A stretch of DNA of 64,000 nucleotides, from NCBI GenBank assembly GCA_033439295.1, contig JAVTLE010000010.1, forward strand, positions 248,001 through 312,000, written 5' to 3'. The DNA comes from Deuterostichococcus epilithicus. Taxonomy: Eukaryota; Chlorophyta; Trebouxiophyceae; Prasiolales; Stichococcaceae. Positions 24,501-37,107 of this stretch are shown here, one piece after another. Within the stretch, counting starts at the first letter, position 1; every line of letters starts with the position of its first letter. The position numbers were made by a program, and so were the translations under genes. A model generated the notes under the pieces. The model ran no database searches and was not told the origin of the DNA. It saw nothing but the letters and a program-made list of their open reading frames with translations.

Positions 24501-24892
24501 AACACGCCAGTCGGCGCCTTTGTGCTTTCTGTGCGTGCTGCTCGGTACAGCTGTCAGGAATGGCTCGTCATCATCTGTGCCGTGTCAGTGCAAGGCGGTC
24601 GGGCAGCTTTGGCTCTGCCCTTGAGCCTCCTGTCGGCTTGCTCAAACGGCCCTAAAAGGCCACACCCTCATGCGACACCCCTTTCACGCTGTGGCCCGCT
24701 GCTCGGCAGCGCCCGGCGATTCACAATCACCAGCAAGGTCACTAGCAAACATTCGGCCATGTGCTACAAACCGCAATCGCAGGCAGCAGCCCGGCCGAAT
24801 TTCTGGTCCCGCCAGACCCAACCGACGCCGCGGCGATGACGGCAGCGCTAGGCGTGGTGCGCACCCCCGCCAACTACACCGTCAGGTTCTGA
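21537..24892 (+). CDS. Unrecognised protein, 3' 305 aa resolved (5' exons uncertain)
   Basis: I do not recognise the family. Eight exons join in phase to a TGA: 21537-21725, 21959-22131, 22432-22552, 22850-22927, 23090-23188, 23492-23575, 24371-24434, 24783-24892. All introns are GT-AG. The resolved part has no membrane segment, is rich in beta-type hydrophobic alternation (FLFGLDTGGRGTAVMRWLL; AFVLNWKTRQLDSYPVEL; FLTLLKSRGT) and has N-glycosylation-type sequons (NGT, NYT). It ends VVRTPANYTVRF. Several exons end in short blade-like segments, so a beta-propeller or lectin-like extracellular domain is possible, but this is inference. The long 713-base intron 23576-24370 contains a 29-base exon-like stretch (23858-23886) that would break the frame if included. 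Confidence 0.65.
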
Positions 24893-26384
24893 GCCGCGCC
24901 TGTCGCAAGTCCCGCGGGTGAGCCGCAGTCTTCCCCCGCTCGGCCTGAATCAGTAGGATCAGTGTTGCGCTGGAGGCGCACATGATTTTATTGCCCAGCA
25001 GCGGCAGCAGCACATGGCAACCTGAACTGTCCCGGGCACTGCCGGTGCGAACAACCCTCTAGTATTTGGTTCCACACACTCTGTCAGCACCGCTGTGCAG
25101 TGGGCGCGCAGACCTGCATCGAGCCGCGGATTGCATGCATCTAGCCACCATCCTCTGCTGGAATGAATCTCTTTAGTTTGCGCTTTGCGGCTTGTAGGAC
25201 ATCGGTGCAAGGCGGCAGCGAAACCCTGCCAAATCGTGCCTGCATCGGCGGCGCGCGCTGAATGCATGGAAGGCTCTGCGGAATCGAGGAGGCCGGCAAT
25301 CACATGAAGTACTGAAGAGCTGAAGGGTGATGTTGGTGCGCCCGAATGCTGATGAGCTCCTGTTGGCGCTTCGAGGTGGCATGTAACCCAGATGTCTACC
25401 AATAATGATCACCTCCGCCTTGTGCCACAATCTAGCGCTCTCGGCAACCTGAGCGCTGGCGGCTGCGCTTTGGCAGCTGGGTTGCGCATGTGAGTATTAT
25501 GATGGGTGAAGTCCCACGGCGGCACAATTTGTTAGGAAGTAGGGTTCTCGACGGGCGTGCTGCTGGGTGTTCCTCTGCGGTCTGCAGACTCAAACGGTCA
25601 TATGCTGTCTTCATGCGAAACTTCGCATTGGTTGCATTCTGAAGTTTGAGGTTGGAGTGGTAGCAGCGGCAGCCTAGCTGCTTGCGCCGTTGGTGTGTGT
25701 CTTCATCACAATAAGGAGGGGTATGAAGAGTGAGAAAATTTCTGGGTTTTGGCAGCACCTCGGCGACAACCTTTCCTCAGTAAGCGATCTCAATCCCCCG
25801 CAGCTGCTGCCGCCACCGCACATCACGAGCGGTACACGACTGGTGATATGGTATCAAATGAAACCACACAGAATGATCAAGTCCAGGAAATGTCAAACAG
25901 CAGCGGGCGCGTTGTGGTGGAGAGGCAGCAGCGAATCCATGATGCCGTTGCCTTCGTGACCAAATGAGTCGACATTGTCTTATAATAATCTGCAGTCTGA
26001 CAACCCAATACCTAGATGGCCTCCAGACAGACAGCGTGCAGCCTCGACCCGTCAATCCCTTGCCTCTCGCCACAGGCAATGCGTGATGGGCTTGCGCAGC
26101 ATATGAATCGTCGCTTTGGTGTTTGACTGTTGGCCAACAAGGCCAACAGCCGCAGCAGGCGTTGTGCTGCAGCCGTGCTGACGGCGTGCGGCGCATTGGC
26201 AGCCAGATATCGGCATGTGCGGTGAGAGCCGCGCCATTGGAAGCTGCCCCGCCAGCGTTGGCAAGTGCTGCCCCAGTTGGCGCCAGTCACGGCGGCGTGC
26301 CAGTTGGCAATGCCGCTGCGCCGCCTGCCGATTCGTCCACCTCTTCCCAGCTGGCTACCTGAAGCATGTCAATAGCAATGCGTT
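24893..26384. other. Convergent intergenic region, no gene found
   Basis: Lies between the stop of the unrecognised + gene and the possible stop of the - strand ABCA gene. Frames on both strands are short, lack splice-consistent partners and have no recognisable motif. A TGTAA occurs at 25382-25386 (+). I see no element or RNA gene here. Confidence 0.4.
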
Positions 26385-29300
26385 TCAATCGATGTGAGAA
26401 ATGCGCCAGGGCGGTGGGAGTGCATCAGACCACTTTGATGAACCAGGGGGAATCACATCGTATGTAATCTCCCCATCTGAGTCCAGCCCTGCGCTCGAGC
26501 CAGCAGGGGCCAGCAATGACCACAGGATGCGGGGGCTTGTATCAGCCCACAACCTCCTCCTCAACCACTCACCAGGCGAACCCTGTCAGGGCTCTGACCA
26601 CTCTGCTGGGGAGCACAACTCTCGGCAGAGGAAGGTGCGGCAGGTGGACACGCGTGGAGCAAGCCTGTCGGCAGCAAGCCCGTCTGCACCGGCAACAGAC
26701 ACTCACCTGCAGAGCTCCGCCGGCCCAACTGGCGCCCTGGCGCGACACGACGGGCTCTCGCTTGCAGGGGCTTGTCTGGGAGAGCAGAACCGAAAGGCTC
26801 ATCTGCAGGAGCGACCCGAAAGGCTCGTGTGTGAGAGAGACAGCGAAAGGCAACCCACCGAAAGGGCGCCGTCCGCGTCCTGAGCCCAGGTGAGCGCGTA
26901 CAGCCTGCCGTCTGCGGCGTCCCGCGCGGTCGCCGCGCCAGGGTGCGCCTCCAGGACGTGGCCGTTTTCGAGGTGCACCTTCGTCGCCTCCCGGCCCTCC
27001 GCCGCCGCCGCATCCGCCTCGGCCTGGGTTTGGGGTCTGGGATTCAGGGTTTCACGGCGTGCAGGGCTGAGCCAGGCCCGCTGCGGCCGCAGATGCTGCT
27101 GGGAGAAGCCTCGGCTGTGTTGCCTTGCCGAGACCCGCTGGCTTCGCAGAGCTGAAGCTGAACTGGCCTTCCCATATCCTGGCCGAAAGGGAAATCAACT
27201 CCTTTCAAAGTGTGAAGTGTTTGAAGGCTCAGCAGCGGCTCAGCAGCCACGGCCCCGCACCTTGAGCGCCACCGAAAGGAACACCTCCTCCAGCTGCGCG
27301 AGCGCGATCTGGATGTCCGTCACGCCGAGGGCGGGCGCGCCTCGCTCCAGGGCCTCCAGGAAGCCTGGCAGCCGGCCCTCCAGCGCCGCCGGCACCAGGA
27401 ACTGGACGTACGCGCGCGTCTCGTCCGAGGGCGTCAGGCCCAGTTGCTCCCTGCGGCATGATTGAGCGATGCGGGTTTGCGACAATCGGGGTGAGAAAAC
27501 CTGGGAGCATGGGGAGGCGGCACGTTTTGCCAGCCCCAGGCGCTCGCTGCAGGATGTGAAATCCGACAATATTGATTGTCGAAGCCGCATTCCCAAAGGA
27601 CCAACTTGCGAGCCGCAGGGCTTTCAAGCCGCTGGTGCGGAGGCAGTGGGCCGACCCGACAGCACCAGCAGCAGCGGCTGGCTGCAGTGCCTTAAAGGAT
27701 GCAAGTCGGGGTCTGCAACCACATGGTGTGGACAAACCAGTGTGGACAAATCAGTCGCGTGGGACACGGTCGTGACGAAACACAACAAAAGCGCACTGGA
27801 AGAAGGCCTTCACGCGGGCAGTGCGCTCTGCCTGGGCAGGGTCAGTGATGGCGCTGGCGCCGCCGCCGCCGCCGCCCGCCGCTGCGCCCATGCCGGCCAG
27901 GTCGGCGCCGACAGAGCCCTTGGGGGCCGCCACGCTGACGCTGATCTGCACGCGTGCAAGCAAGGGCGGTGGCGGTCACCGGGACCTGTGGAAACGTCCG
28001 ATAATGGCACGTGGAGCCGGTCCTTCTGCAGCGCTGTGGAACTGCGGGGTGACAAGACGCTGCTGCGGATAGGACCGCCCATGGATGTGAAACATGTCGG
28101 AGACACCGGGTGTCGTGCAGCATTGAAGGCTGAGACGCCCCGCCGCGAGGGATGCATGCAACCTGTCCGGCCTCACGGCTGTTGGTCGCACCTGGTAGCC
28201 AGAGCCGAAGCGCTGCTTCAGGCGCAGCGAGGAGCCGATCGCGCGCAGCTGCCCGCGCGCCATGATGCCGATGCGGTCCCCAAGAATGTCGGCCTGTGTG
28301 CGCAGGGGCAGAGGTGACGCTGCAGCGGCTCGCCAGGCCCAAGAAGGAGCATCCGCAGTCAGTGCATGCAACAGCCGCAGCCTGTGATCGAGATGCGGGG
28401 ATGCCTTTGTGTCATCGCTGGCTGACGGCAGTCCCTCGCTCCGCGCACCTGCTCCTGCATTCGTGGTCTCGACCAGGATGGGCAGAGGTGCTGGGCAGTT
28501 TCGCACCTCTTCCATGGAGTGCGTGGTTAGCACGATGGCGCGCCCCGCCTTGGCCTCCTCGATGATATCCCACACGAAGCGGCGGGATATCGGGTCCATG
28601 CCCGTCGTTGGCTCGTCCAGGTACACCACCTCCGGGTCGCCTGCGGGGGCAGGGCGATGAGACGTCCGAAATTCTGTTTCAGCTTGGAACTGCGTCAAAT
28701 GTTGTCGTCTCACGTCAGCGGCTGGTGTGTGCACAGGACCACACGCCGCACGACGCCGAAGGCCACGCCGCAGCAGGCCAACAGGCTTGCGGCACTTGTT
28801 GGAGCGGTGCTCCGTCAGCTCCCGGTCCCTGGCTGGGGCCTAGTGCAGGTGGCACACGATGTCTCAGCGCTGCAGAGCGTCCTCACCCAGGAGCGCGATG
28901 GACACGGACAGCCGGCGGCGCATTCCGCCAGAGTAGGACCCCGTGCGCACGCTGGCTGCCTCAGTCAACTTGACGCGACCCAGCAGCGCCGCCGCCTGCA
29001 GTTTGACCTGCTTGCGCGGGATGCCCTGCAGCGCAAGCGAGAGCAGCCGAGTAGCCGCAGGCGACCCGGGCTTGGCGGCATGGAGGAGCGCACGGCCCCC
29101 TGATGGGTCCCCAGGACCTGCTGTCTGCCGGTTGACACATCACCGCGGCCTCACAGCGGTGTGACGCCGCCCGCAGGTCGAGGACCGGTTTCAGACGCTG
29201 CACACCTGCGACGGCTGTTGCGCCGAGTGCAGTGTGCGCCCCAGTTGCCAGGGGAACTGCGACCTCTACCACCAGCCTTTTCCTGCTTCTGAGGCGGCAC

Positions 29301-32300
29301 CTCAACCGCCGGCGCGCAAGCTCTCGGCACGCACCTTGATGGCGCCGAACAGCAGCAGGTGCTCCCGCCCCGTGAGCTCGCGCCAGAGGATGTCGAACTG
29401 GGGGCAGACGCCCATGCGGGAGCGGATGCGCTGCATGCCGCCGGGCGCCGACAATGCCTCGCCAAACACCAGCGCGTCGCCACCTGGCGGATGCGAGGCA
29501 AGGTTCACACACTCAGCCACCCTGGAGTATGGTGTGACAGGCGACCTGAGCTGCAGTGCGTTCCGCCGAGGGCCGACAGCATACCCTGAACCCCGCATGG
29601 CGCCCCGCCAAACATTAGGGCGTTGCCGCGTGCAGTCGAACAGGAGTATTTCGTGAGCTCGAGGGGAGTTCAAGAAAGCACCTTTGCATCGCTGGCTCAT
29701 GTCTGGCACATTGAGAAAACAACATCGCAGGTTCGGATCAGAGGCTGTTGCGGCGGCTGTTGACCAGTACCGTGGGAAGGGACGCCGGTTTGCAGAGATG
29801 CACAGCGATTTATCCTGAAGCGCACCCGACGCTGGCAGCACGCCGGTGAGGCAGTTGATGGTGGTCGTCTTGCCTGCGCCATTGGGCCCCTGCAACGACA
29901 GCACATGAACAGGTTGTGAGCCGCGGCATTGACAGACATGCGGCAAAGCCTGACCTCGTACTTTCGCTCAAGCGCAGTCGAGTTCACAGGTGGAGCCTTC
30001 CTTGTGAAAATGCATGTGACCTGTTGGGAGGCTGTGGCCTTGCAGACAGTTGGGCCCGGGCAGAAGCGCGCACTCCGCGACGGGGTTCGGACGCTTGAGC
30101 GCGGCTGCCCGGCAATACCAGACTTTCATGTAGTAAACAAATTTGCTGCTGGACACAGGACAGCAGGTTCGGGCGCCAAGGTGCTGTGATGGCAAACCTC
30201 AACAGTAGACGCACCAGGAGGCAGAACAGCTGGCCGCGCTGAATGCGGAACCAGGGGCCCTTGAGCGCCCAGAATCGCCGCGCGTCCTGCGCCTTGCGCT
30301 TGCCGCACCACCGCCACGGCTTCAGGAACCTGCGCAAACCATTTTGAGGGGTGAGCTGCCGCAAAGCCATTCAAGGATTGAGCAGCGGCCTTTCGTCTGA
30401 TTCCGCCGATTCACCGCTGCTACACCGCACAGTCAGCGGGCAAGCCAGCCATCCCAGCACAGCGCAGCAGCGGCACCCAGCCTGAACGGATCCGAGCACC
30501 TGGAGCTGCAGATTGAGAGCAGAGAGGCCCTCCTCTGGTCTGCACACGACCATGTGACGCCCTGCCAGGTGCTTCGAGGGTTCAGACCGGGTGGCGGGGC
30601 GTCCCGCAAAGAGGCCTACACCCCAAGACAAAGGGGCGCCCAAACCCCAGAACTAAGAGGCGCTCACCGCGTCCAGCTGCCGCCAAAGACCTTCTGCAGC
30701 CCGAAGATCTCGACTGCGCCCGCAGCCAAGCCCCGAAGCTGCGCCTCCTCACCTGCCGCGCCCGCCAGCGCCCTGCGGCCCACACATACACCCTTGTACC
30801 TTGCACGAGTGCTCCACGATCGCGGGGGCCGGATTTCGGGGCTCAAGCCGTGAGGCGGACCACTTTGGTCAGCAGCTGCCGCCGGCAGACTCCTGCAGCG
30901 CCGCCGCGCTGGAGCCGGTGCTCGGCGGCGTGCTGCACAGGCGCAGGCAGACCATCACAGCAAAGGCATGACTGAACAGGTGCGAGGCGGGTGAGCCTCC
31001 TGGCCCCGCCTGTGAATCAGGCTACTGCTGCTAAGGGCTCTCCCGCTGCACAACAGGTCAATGGAAACTGTGCAAGTTTGGTGCGTGCCAGGCGAGCTCT
31101 CAGGATGGGGCGAGGGCACTTGTGATGCAAGACGGGGGACGAGGCAGGCGGCGCACCCGGCTCTGCCGGTACGGTGCTGCGCCAGCGCCTTCACTTCGTC
31201 CGCCTCCGCCACAACGTCGGGGTCCAGCGCCTCGCCGTCAAAGGGGCAGGCGCCGGCGCCCGCCAGCGGCGGCCGCAGCCGCTGCTGGCCCCTGTGCGGC
31301 AGCGCGCACAGCAGCGTCGCTTGCATGGTCCTTCACACGGCAGACAAGCCGCATGCATGGGCATAGCTGCCGCAGTCGCGCAAGCACAAGCTGCTCCCGC
31401 CTCAGCACAGCCGCACAGCCACCACGTTGCATGTCAGCCTCACATGGTGGTAGTCACGGTGGCGCGGTGGCGGAAGTTGGCGCGGCCGCCGAGGCCCCAG
31501 TAGCTGGGCAGCAGGAAGTACCAGGGCCTCTGGCGCACGCCATTCTCGTTGGCCAGCACATTGTCGAGCCACACAGCCAGCAGCATGTAGACCAGCCACT
31601 GTTGCAGACAGACAATAGTCTGCTGACGACCAGTCTCTCAACCATGCTGCAGAAGCGGTGTGGGCAAAACTAGGTCGCATTGCAAGTTGGGCTGTAGGTC
31701 GAGGTCTGATAATGGTCAGGTGCTGGCAATGGCACAGTCACATCATACAGCACAACAGATGTGGCCCTCCGCCCGACCAGATCGACGCTGGGCGGGTGCA
31801 TCAAGACACAGCGCTTCCCCCGACATGTTGGAGCCAGCAACACGCTGTTTCTGGGGCCAGCCGGCAGCCAATACGAAGAGCGAGGGGCGCAGCACCGCGC
31901 TTGTGAGCAGCATGCGACCGGGAATGCGCACCTCCGCGGTGAGGATGACGAAGATGGTGCCAAGGGGCAGCACGCAGTCGTAGTTGACGTACACATTCGG
32001 GTCGACCGGCTGCAGCTGCTGCTGGGCGAAGTCCAGGTTCTTGCAGTAGCTGCGCAGGTTGCCAGAGTTTGTCGTGAAGTGCACACGGACGACTCATTCG
32101 AGTGCGGCAGTACAGACAGTGCATCGTGGTGTGTCATGTCTGAGCGATAGCCGCCGCGACCTCCGCAGGCAGCCGTGCGGCATCGCACCTGTAGCGCTGC
32201 CCCCATTGCAGGCCAGGGCTGGTGCCTGTGGAGGCGAGCCCCAGGTCGTTGAAACCCTTGGACAGCATCGTCCAGGGTAGCAGGGCGAAGATGATGCCGA

Positions 32301-35300
32301 CAACCTTCCGCGATCCGGTGTAGGGCGGCTCGTACGGGTAGCCAAACTGGATGATGGTCTGTGCGCGATGCATGGCAGAGGCGAGTTGCTGGGCTGTGTG
32401 CCGGTCTTGCGCAGCAGCTTGTCAGAGCACATTTCGGCTCCAGGGCAGCAGGACATACGACAGATGCCAAGAGCAGGTGTGTTGTGTTGTGTTGGCGGCT
32501 CCAACTTAGACACGAGACCACATGTGCACGCCAACGGAGCACTGCCTGCATCCTTGTCGGCCCACATTAGGGCGCCCCAGCGGGCTGACGGCTTGTGGGC
32601 GTGGGTTTGCATAGCAACACACAAAAATGAAACATACAGCAGCTTGTTTCCCGGCTGACAATGGCAGTAAATGAGGACCGGCGCGCCTGCATGATCCAGC
32701 CGACCACAAAGATGACGAAGCCCAGGTTGACTGCCGTGGAAGCCTTGGAGACTAGTGTAGACAGAAGGAACGCCGTGGAGCTCATCGCCAGCTGCACATC
32801 GGCATGCGGTGGCAGCTTGATGCAGTCTCGGAAATTTGGTGCTGCATGTAGCAGCCACTGCGGGTGCTCCGAGTCTGCTCGAGGTGAATCCTTTGCAAGT
32901 TTGCCGGTGCGCGGCAGATGGCGGCCAGCCATGCGGGAATGTGACCCGCAAGGCTTCTGGCAGCCTCAGAAGCAAGGTCCTGCATGGGAGGCAATGGGCA
33001 GGCTGCAAGGGGGAGAGGGCTGCGCGCCTGGAACAGGAAGAAGAGGAAGAATATGAGGCCGAAGGAGTTGGACTTGAACAGGTCGAACTGCCACATGGCG
33101 CCGAAAGCCGCGAGCAGCAGCGCCGTCAGCGCGTCCTGAGCAGCAGCAGCGTCAAATGTCAGACAGGTTCACTGTGCCTGTGCGTGAGGCTCACTCTCGC
33201 AGCAGGCCTGGCGCTCAGCGCTCGTCGGCATGTAGAGCAACACACAACAGCTGGCGACCCGCTGCGTCTTGCTGGGGTCTCACCGCATGCTGCCATACCC
33301 TACAGCCTCCCTCATGCCGGGGTGAAGCCGCTGCAGAGTAGCAACCCCGACTTCCTCGCGGGGTGACAACGACCGTGGGCAGAGGCTGAAGCCAGCTCAG
33401 AGCGTTGGCCCCCCATCGTGCACTCGCGCTTTGGGACATGGAAAAATCATGAGCCTCTGAACACCCTTGCAACACGTACCAGCACGACCTCGAAGGAGGC
33501 CCAACTGAGCCAGAAGGCCGAGTCCAGCATGCCCATCGTGCGCATCGCCTGCCGCAGTCGCAGCTCGCGTTCTGCGACCACAGCCCCCATCTGCGGGGTG
33601 CGGGTCGAGTTCAGCGTCTGGGTGCGTGGCAGTTGGGAGCCAGCGCAGCAAACTCTCGAGGCGCTTGCAGTCGTTCAGGGGGTTCGCAGCAGACGTGGAA
33701 GTGCAGCGGGTACCTCGAGCAGAAACCAGCAGAGTTAGGGAGGATTGCTGCACCCGCGCTGAGGCCCGCGTCACAAATTGGGTTGTCAGGGAGGTCACTC
33801 GCTGGCAATGACCCGCCCTGCCAACCTGGCACGGGTGCGTAGACCAGGAGCAGGACTGGCAGCGCAGGGCACGCACCACCAGCACGAAGGCGAACATGTT
33901 GGCAGCGAACACGAAGGGTCCAGCCAGGGTCCCCACCAGGCTGAAGTTGTCCACCTGCGCCCAGGGTTCAGAGGGTCATCTGTAGGGTTCAGCGAGGTTG
34001 TCAGGTGCAGCGTCACAATGCCTGGCAAGCGCACGCTGCGCTGGTGCAGAGTCGGCGCCATGGCAGAGTCGGCGCCATGACAGGTAGATGACAGGTAGCG
34101 AACAGTCATTGCGCAGAGCACCGGCGAGGAGGCGGCTGCGGCCCACAGCGCGGCTCAGCGGGCATCGACTGCATTGCGGGCGGAGTCCAGAGGCCATAGC
34201 CGCATCTGAGGGCGGCGTAGCTTATGTGTTTCAGAAGGTCAGACCCCGCTGCAAGGATGGCAACGATAGTGATGACAGCAACAGCGCACCGGCGGGTGGG
34301 CAAAGCTGGAGAGCGAGACATCCCAGTCGGCGGCGGCAAGCGTGCGGCCAGGGCTGGCCGTGAAGTAGCTCCGTGCGATCTCGCGCTCCGCAGCGACTTG
34401 CAGCGGCACTTGCACGTATGTGTTGGGGTCCTGCCACTTGCCGTGGAAGTTTTTGGCCTGCAAGTTTGGGAGCAGTAAGGAATGGCACTCAGAATGAACT
34501 CTGTTGTGGAGAATCACAGCGACAACAAAACACAGAGAGACAGGGGTGCACAGACATGCTCGCACCGCGGCACATGCATCAATTTGTCGAATGCAAGCCC
34601 CAGCTGTATCGCTACAGAGCGTTAAGCGCTTGTTGGTGTTGCCACAGCAGCCTGCGGCACATGTTCAGTCTCTTGCACAGTCTGAAAGCATGCTCTCTTT
34701 GTGCCGGCGATCAGGGCTAGCTTGTCAAAGGCTGCACCGTGGAGTTGGCCTGCAGGACGAAACCGATGTTACCGCCCGGCTGTCGCGAGAAGAAGAGACC
34801 ACCATTGACCGTCTCGGGGTTGGCGGCCTCGTACGTATTTGCGGCGGCGCGGCTCGCAAAGCCGCGCACAGCTGTGACGGGGATTGTGCGGCCTGGATTG
34901 TTAGTGCGGATGCCCGCCACGATAGCCTGCAGAAAGGCCCGAAAGTCGTGCACCGCAAGCTTGTGCGATCAAGAATCATTCCGTTTCCTGTGCACTGTGC
35001 GGCTGCCCTTGAGCGTGGTCGGGCTGCACACGGCTGCCGAATCGTGCTTCAGCAAGACATCGCGGGTCGGCTATGTCTCCTCGTCGTCTGGCAGCCGTGC
35101 AGTGCTTATGACAGCTCTCAGTTGCAGCGTCAGCATCAGAATCCTTTTCCATTTTGTGTTGATGTCAATGTTCTTTGATATTGTTTCTTAACATTTATAA
35201 AAAAGCACCTCCACTGTGGCATCGCCGCTCGGCGCATACACGAAGTCCAGGCACGGAGTCTTGGTGAAGATGTTGGCAGAGCACTCTGGGATTGAGGCAA

Positions 35301-36213
35301 CGCGCTCGGGCCTGCAGGGAAGTCAAAGATCGGCATTTGCGCAATGAGCCATCTGGTAGGTATCAGGCGTCACGTAATTTTCCAATTGATTGATGACAGG
35401 TTCTCCGGAAATTCGGGGTTTGATATTGAGGTAAAGCCGCAAATCCCACAAGCAGCATGAATGCTTGCCCACCTGGTCGCCACATCTGGCAGGTGCATGG
35501 CATATGAGACGGTGCTCGCGCATGCTGCTGCTGCATCGTGCTCAGAGCAGGAATGGGACAGCAATGGAGCAGCGAAACGGCAGCTGTGCGCCAGATCTGC
35601 GCACTTTGGATTGGGCACGCTGCGGTTCGGGTTGAACGCATCGTTGCCGCTCGTGAGCGCCTCATTGACCACCCAGATCAGGGCGATGAACAGGAAGGGG
35701 GCGATGAGGACGCGCGCTGCGGTTGCCTGCCAGTTGCGGCTCGCCACCCGCACTGTGCACACACACGACTCAGCTTCAGGTGGTGCTGTCACGTGGCCGG
35801 CAGGTCCCTGGTGCAGCGAAGCGAGCCCACGGCGGGTCTCCGACCCGGCTTCAGGTGGTGCTGTCACGCGGCCGGCAGGTCCCTGATGCAGCGAAGCGAG
35901 CCCACGGCGGGTCGCACACTCGCATGCTCGTGTGTGCCGCGCCAGCAATCAGGCATATGTGCCCACAGACTGCGCTGCTGTGCTGATGCGGTCGCTTGAC
36001 TGGAGAAATCAGAGCACGATGCAAGCATGAAGTAGGCATGCATGCAGGGTGGGAGTCGAGTTCATGAGCAGTCATACAGCACAATGCCTCACCGTTTTTG
36101 ACCAGCAGCGCGGCATACTGCTGCCCGAAGCGGCGGTGCCAGCCGTAGGTCCTGAGCTGCGGCCGCACTGCCTCGCTGCCGACCGTCGCGGCTTCGATAC
36201 TAGCTTGCTTCAT
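26385..36213 (-). CDS. Half-size ABCA-type ABC transporter (first of a divergent pair)
   Basis: Membrane transporter with an ABC2-type transmembrane domain followed by one ATPase domain, probably moving lipids. Exons: 36213-36093, 35752-35605, 35311-35209, 34926-34738, 34457-34290, 33954-33877, 33590-33480, 33135-33028, 32791-32687, 32358-32189, 32049-31932, 31598-31444, 31291-31157, 30772-30668, 30329-30215, 29889-29826, 29483-29335, 29025-28887, 28640-28507, 28293-28192, 27945-27797, 27450-27261, 27023-26859 (1007 aa to here). Walker [11 protein letters not shown] near residue 644, signature YSGGM near 745, Walker [14 protein letters not shown] near 765, switch His in LTTHSMEE. N-terminal membrane entry segment near 55-70 and helices in 260-500. 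Introns 8 and 9 are GC-AG with GCGCGC donors. The C-terminus is unresolved: a candidate last exon is 26488-26385, but its phase fits only if exon 23 uses the alternative donor GTTGCC six bases... further in; treat the end as uncertain. Confidence 0.9.
27025..27052. repeat. Degenerate telomere-like repeat abutting an ABCA acceptor
   Basis: Degenerate TTTAGGG units touching the acceptor of ABCA exon 23 (starts 27023). In the gene's sense the polypyrimidine tract and CCCAG acceptor are themselves built from CCCTGAA/CCCAAA units. Confidence 0.6.
33962..33992. repeat. Degenerate telomere-like repeat abutting ABCA exon 6 acceptor
   Basis: Three AGGGTTCAG/AGGGTCA-type units beginning eight bases from exon 6 (starts 33954) of the - strand ABCA gene. 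In sense they form the C-rich tract before the acceptor. Confidence 0.6.
35773..35913. repeat. 75-base tandem duplication in ABCA intron 1
   Basis: GCTTCAGGTGGTGCTGTCAC recurs at 35773 and 35848. The two copies (about 1.9 units) differ at only a few positions, so the duplication is recent. It starts 21 bases from exon 2 of the - strand ABCA gene (exon begins 35752) and lies wholly in the intron. Confidence 0.95.
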
Positions 36214-37107
36214 AGCGCGTGCAGATATGAGCCAGCTGGGCGCAGCAGTGTTTGCACTGCTGGGTACGACGTGGTCAAAGTTTGGAGCTGTCAGACAGCG
36301 AGGTGCACGACTTGTCCCTGACACTTTTGCGGGAAATGCGAAGTAGGGTACACGTCAGGCGATCCGGATGTGTCGCGCTGAGCCCTGCAGAATCTGCACG
36401 CGTGTTGCACAAGCGTCGCGGATCTCACTCGTCCGAAGCAAGGCCGCGGGCCCGTGCATGAGATGCCTGATAGGCGTCGTCGCTGATCGCCGCAGAGATG
36501 AAGCCTTGACTCTGCAGACCAGCTGGGATCGCAAGGCCGCGGAGGTAGCTGTTCCGGAAAATTGAGCTGCACTCGTGCCGAAACAATGCACGATGAATCA
36601 TTCTCTTGTGGTGCCTCTGGTGGTCGTACTATAATCACAAAGCCCTATCTCATCTACTGATTTCTTATAATTACAGCGGCTGTAGGGGTTAGGTCACCAT
36701 TTTGTATGCGCTTTTTATAGGCTTTAAGGCAGCCAGGTAAGCATTGGTCACCCTCTTTGTGTCGCTCCTTCTGAGGAGCGCATACGACCAGCCCGCCTCT
36801 GCCCCACGACAAGCCTGCACTTTGCGCTAGATCTATGCGGCGAAGTCGATTTGTTGAGATCTCTCAGCTGGAATCATCAGACGCATTGGCCTGGCGGACG
36901 ATTGCCGCAGGTTTCGGACACGTGCAGTGAATTTTTTGGGTGCAGTCGCAGCCTGTCAACACAAGATTCCACTTTGAGACTGCAACGTGATCTTCATTGC
37001 CGAATCCTGCACTCCATCGCACAGCTGACCGGAGTCTGCACAGTCAAAACACTCCTTGCCTTCCACGGCCGCTGTGCACGACATCGTGCCGCGGCCACAC
37101 TTCCAAA
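36214..37107. promoter_or_regulatory. Divergent promoter region between the two ABCA genes
   Basis: About 0.9 kb separates the two proposed start codons. It contains the most AT-rich stretch of the window (about 36620-36735, with TATAATCACAAAG, TTATAATTACAG and CTTTTTATAGG), which could supply TATA-like elements for either side. A short telomere-like GTAGGGGTTAGG lies at about 36684-36695. No exon was supported inside. Confidence 0.5.

Noticed and set aside
24893-26384. Several open frames of 60-150 codons in the convergent gap
   Set aside because: No motifs, no compatible splice sites and no agreement between neighbours; composition alone explains them.
27469-28317. Long + strand open frame of 282 codons
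   Set aside because: It is the antisense of ABCA exons 20-22, whose ATPase motifs and splice phases are unambiguous on the - strand.
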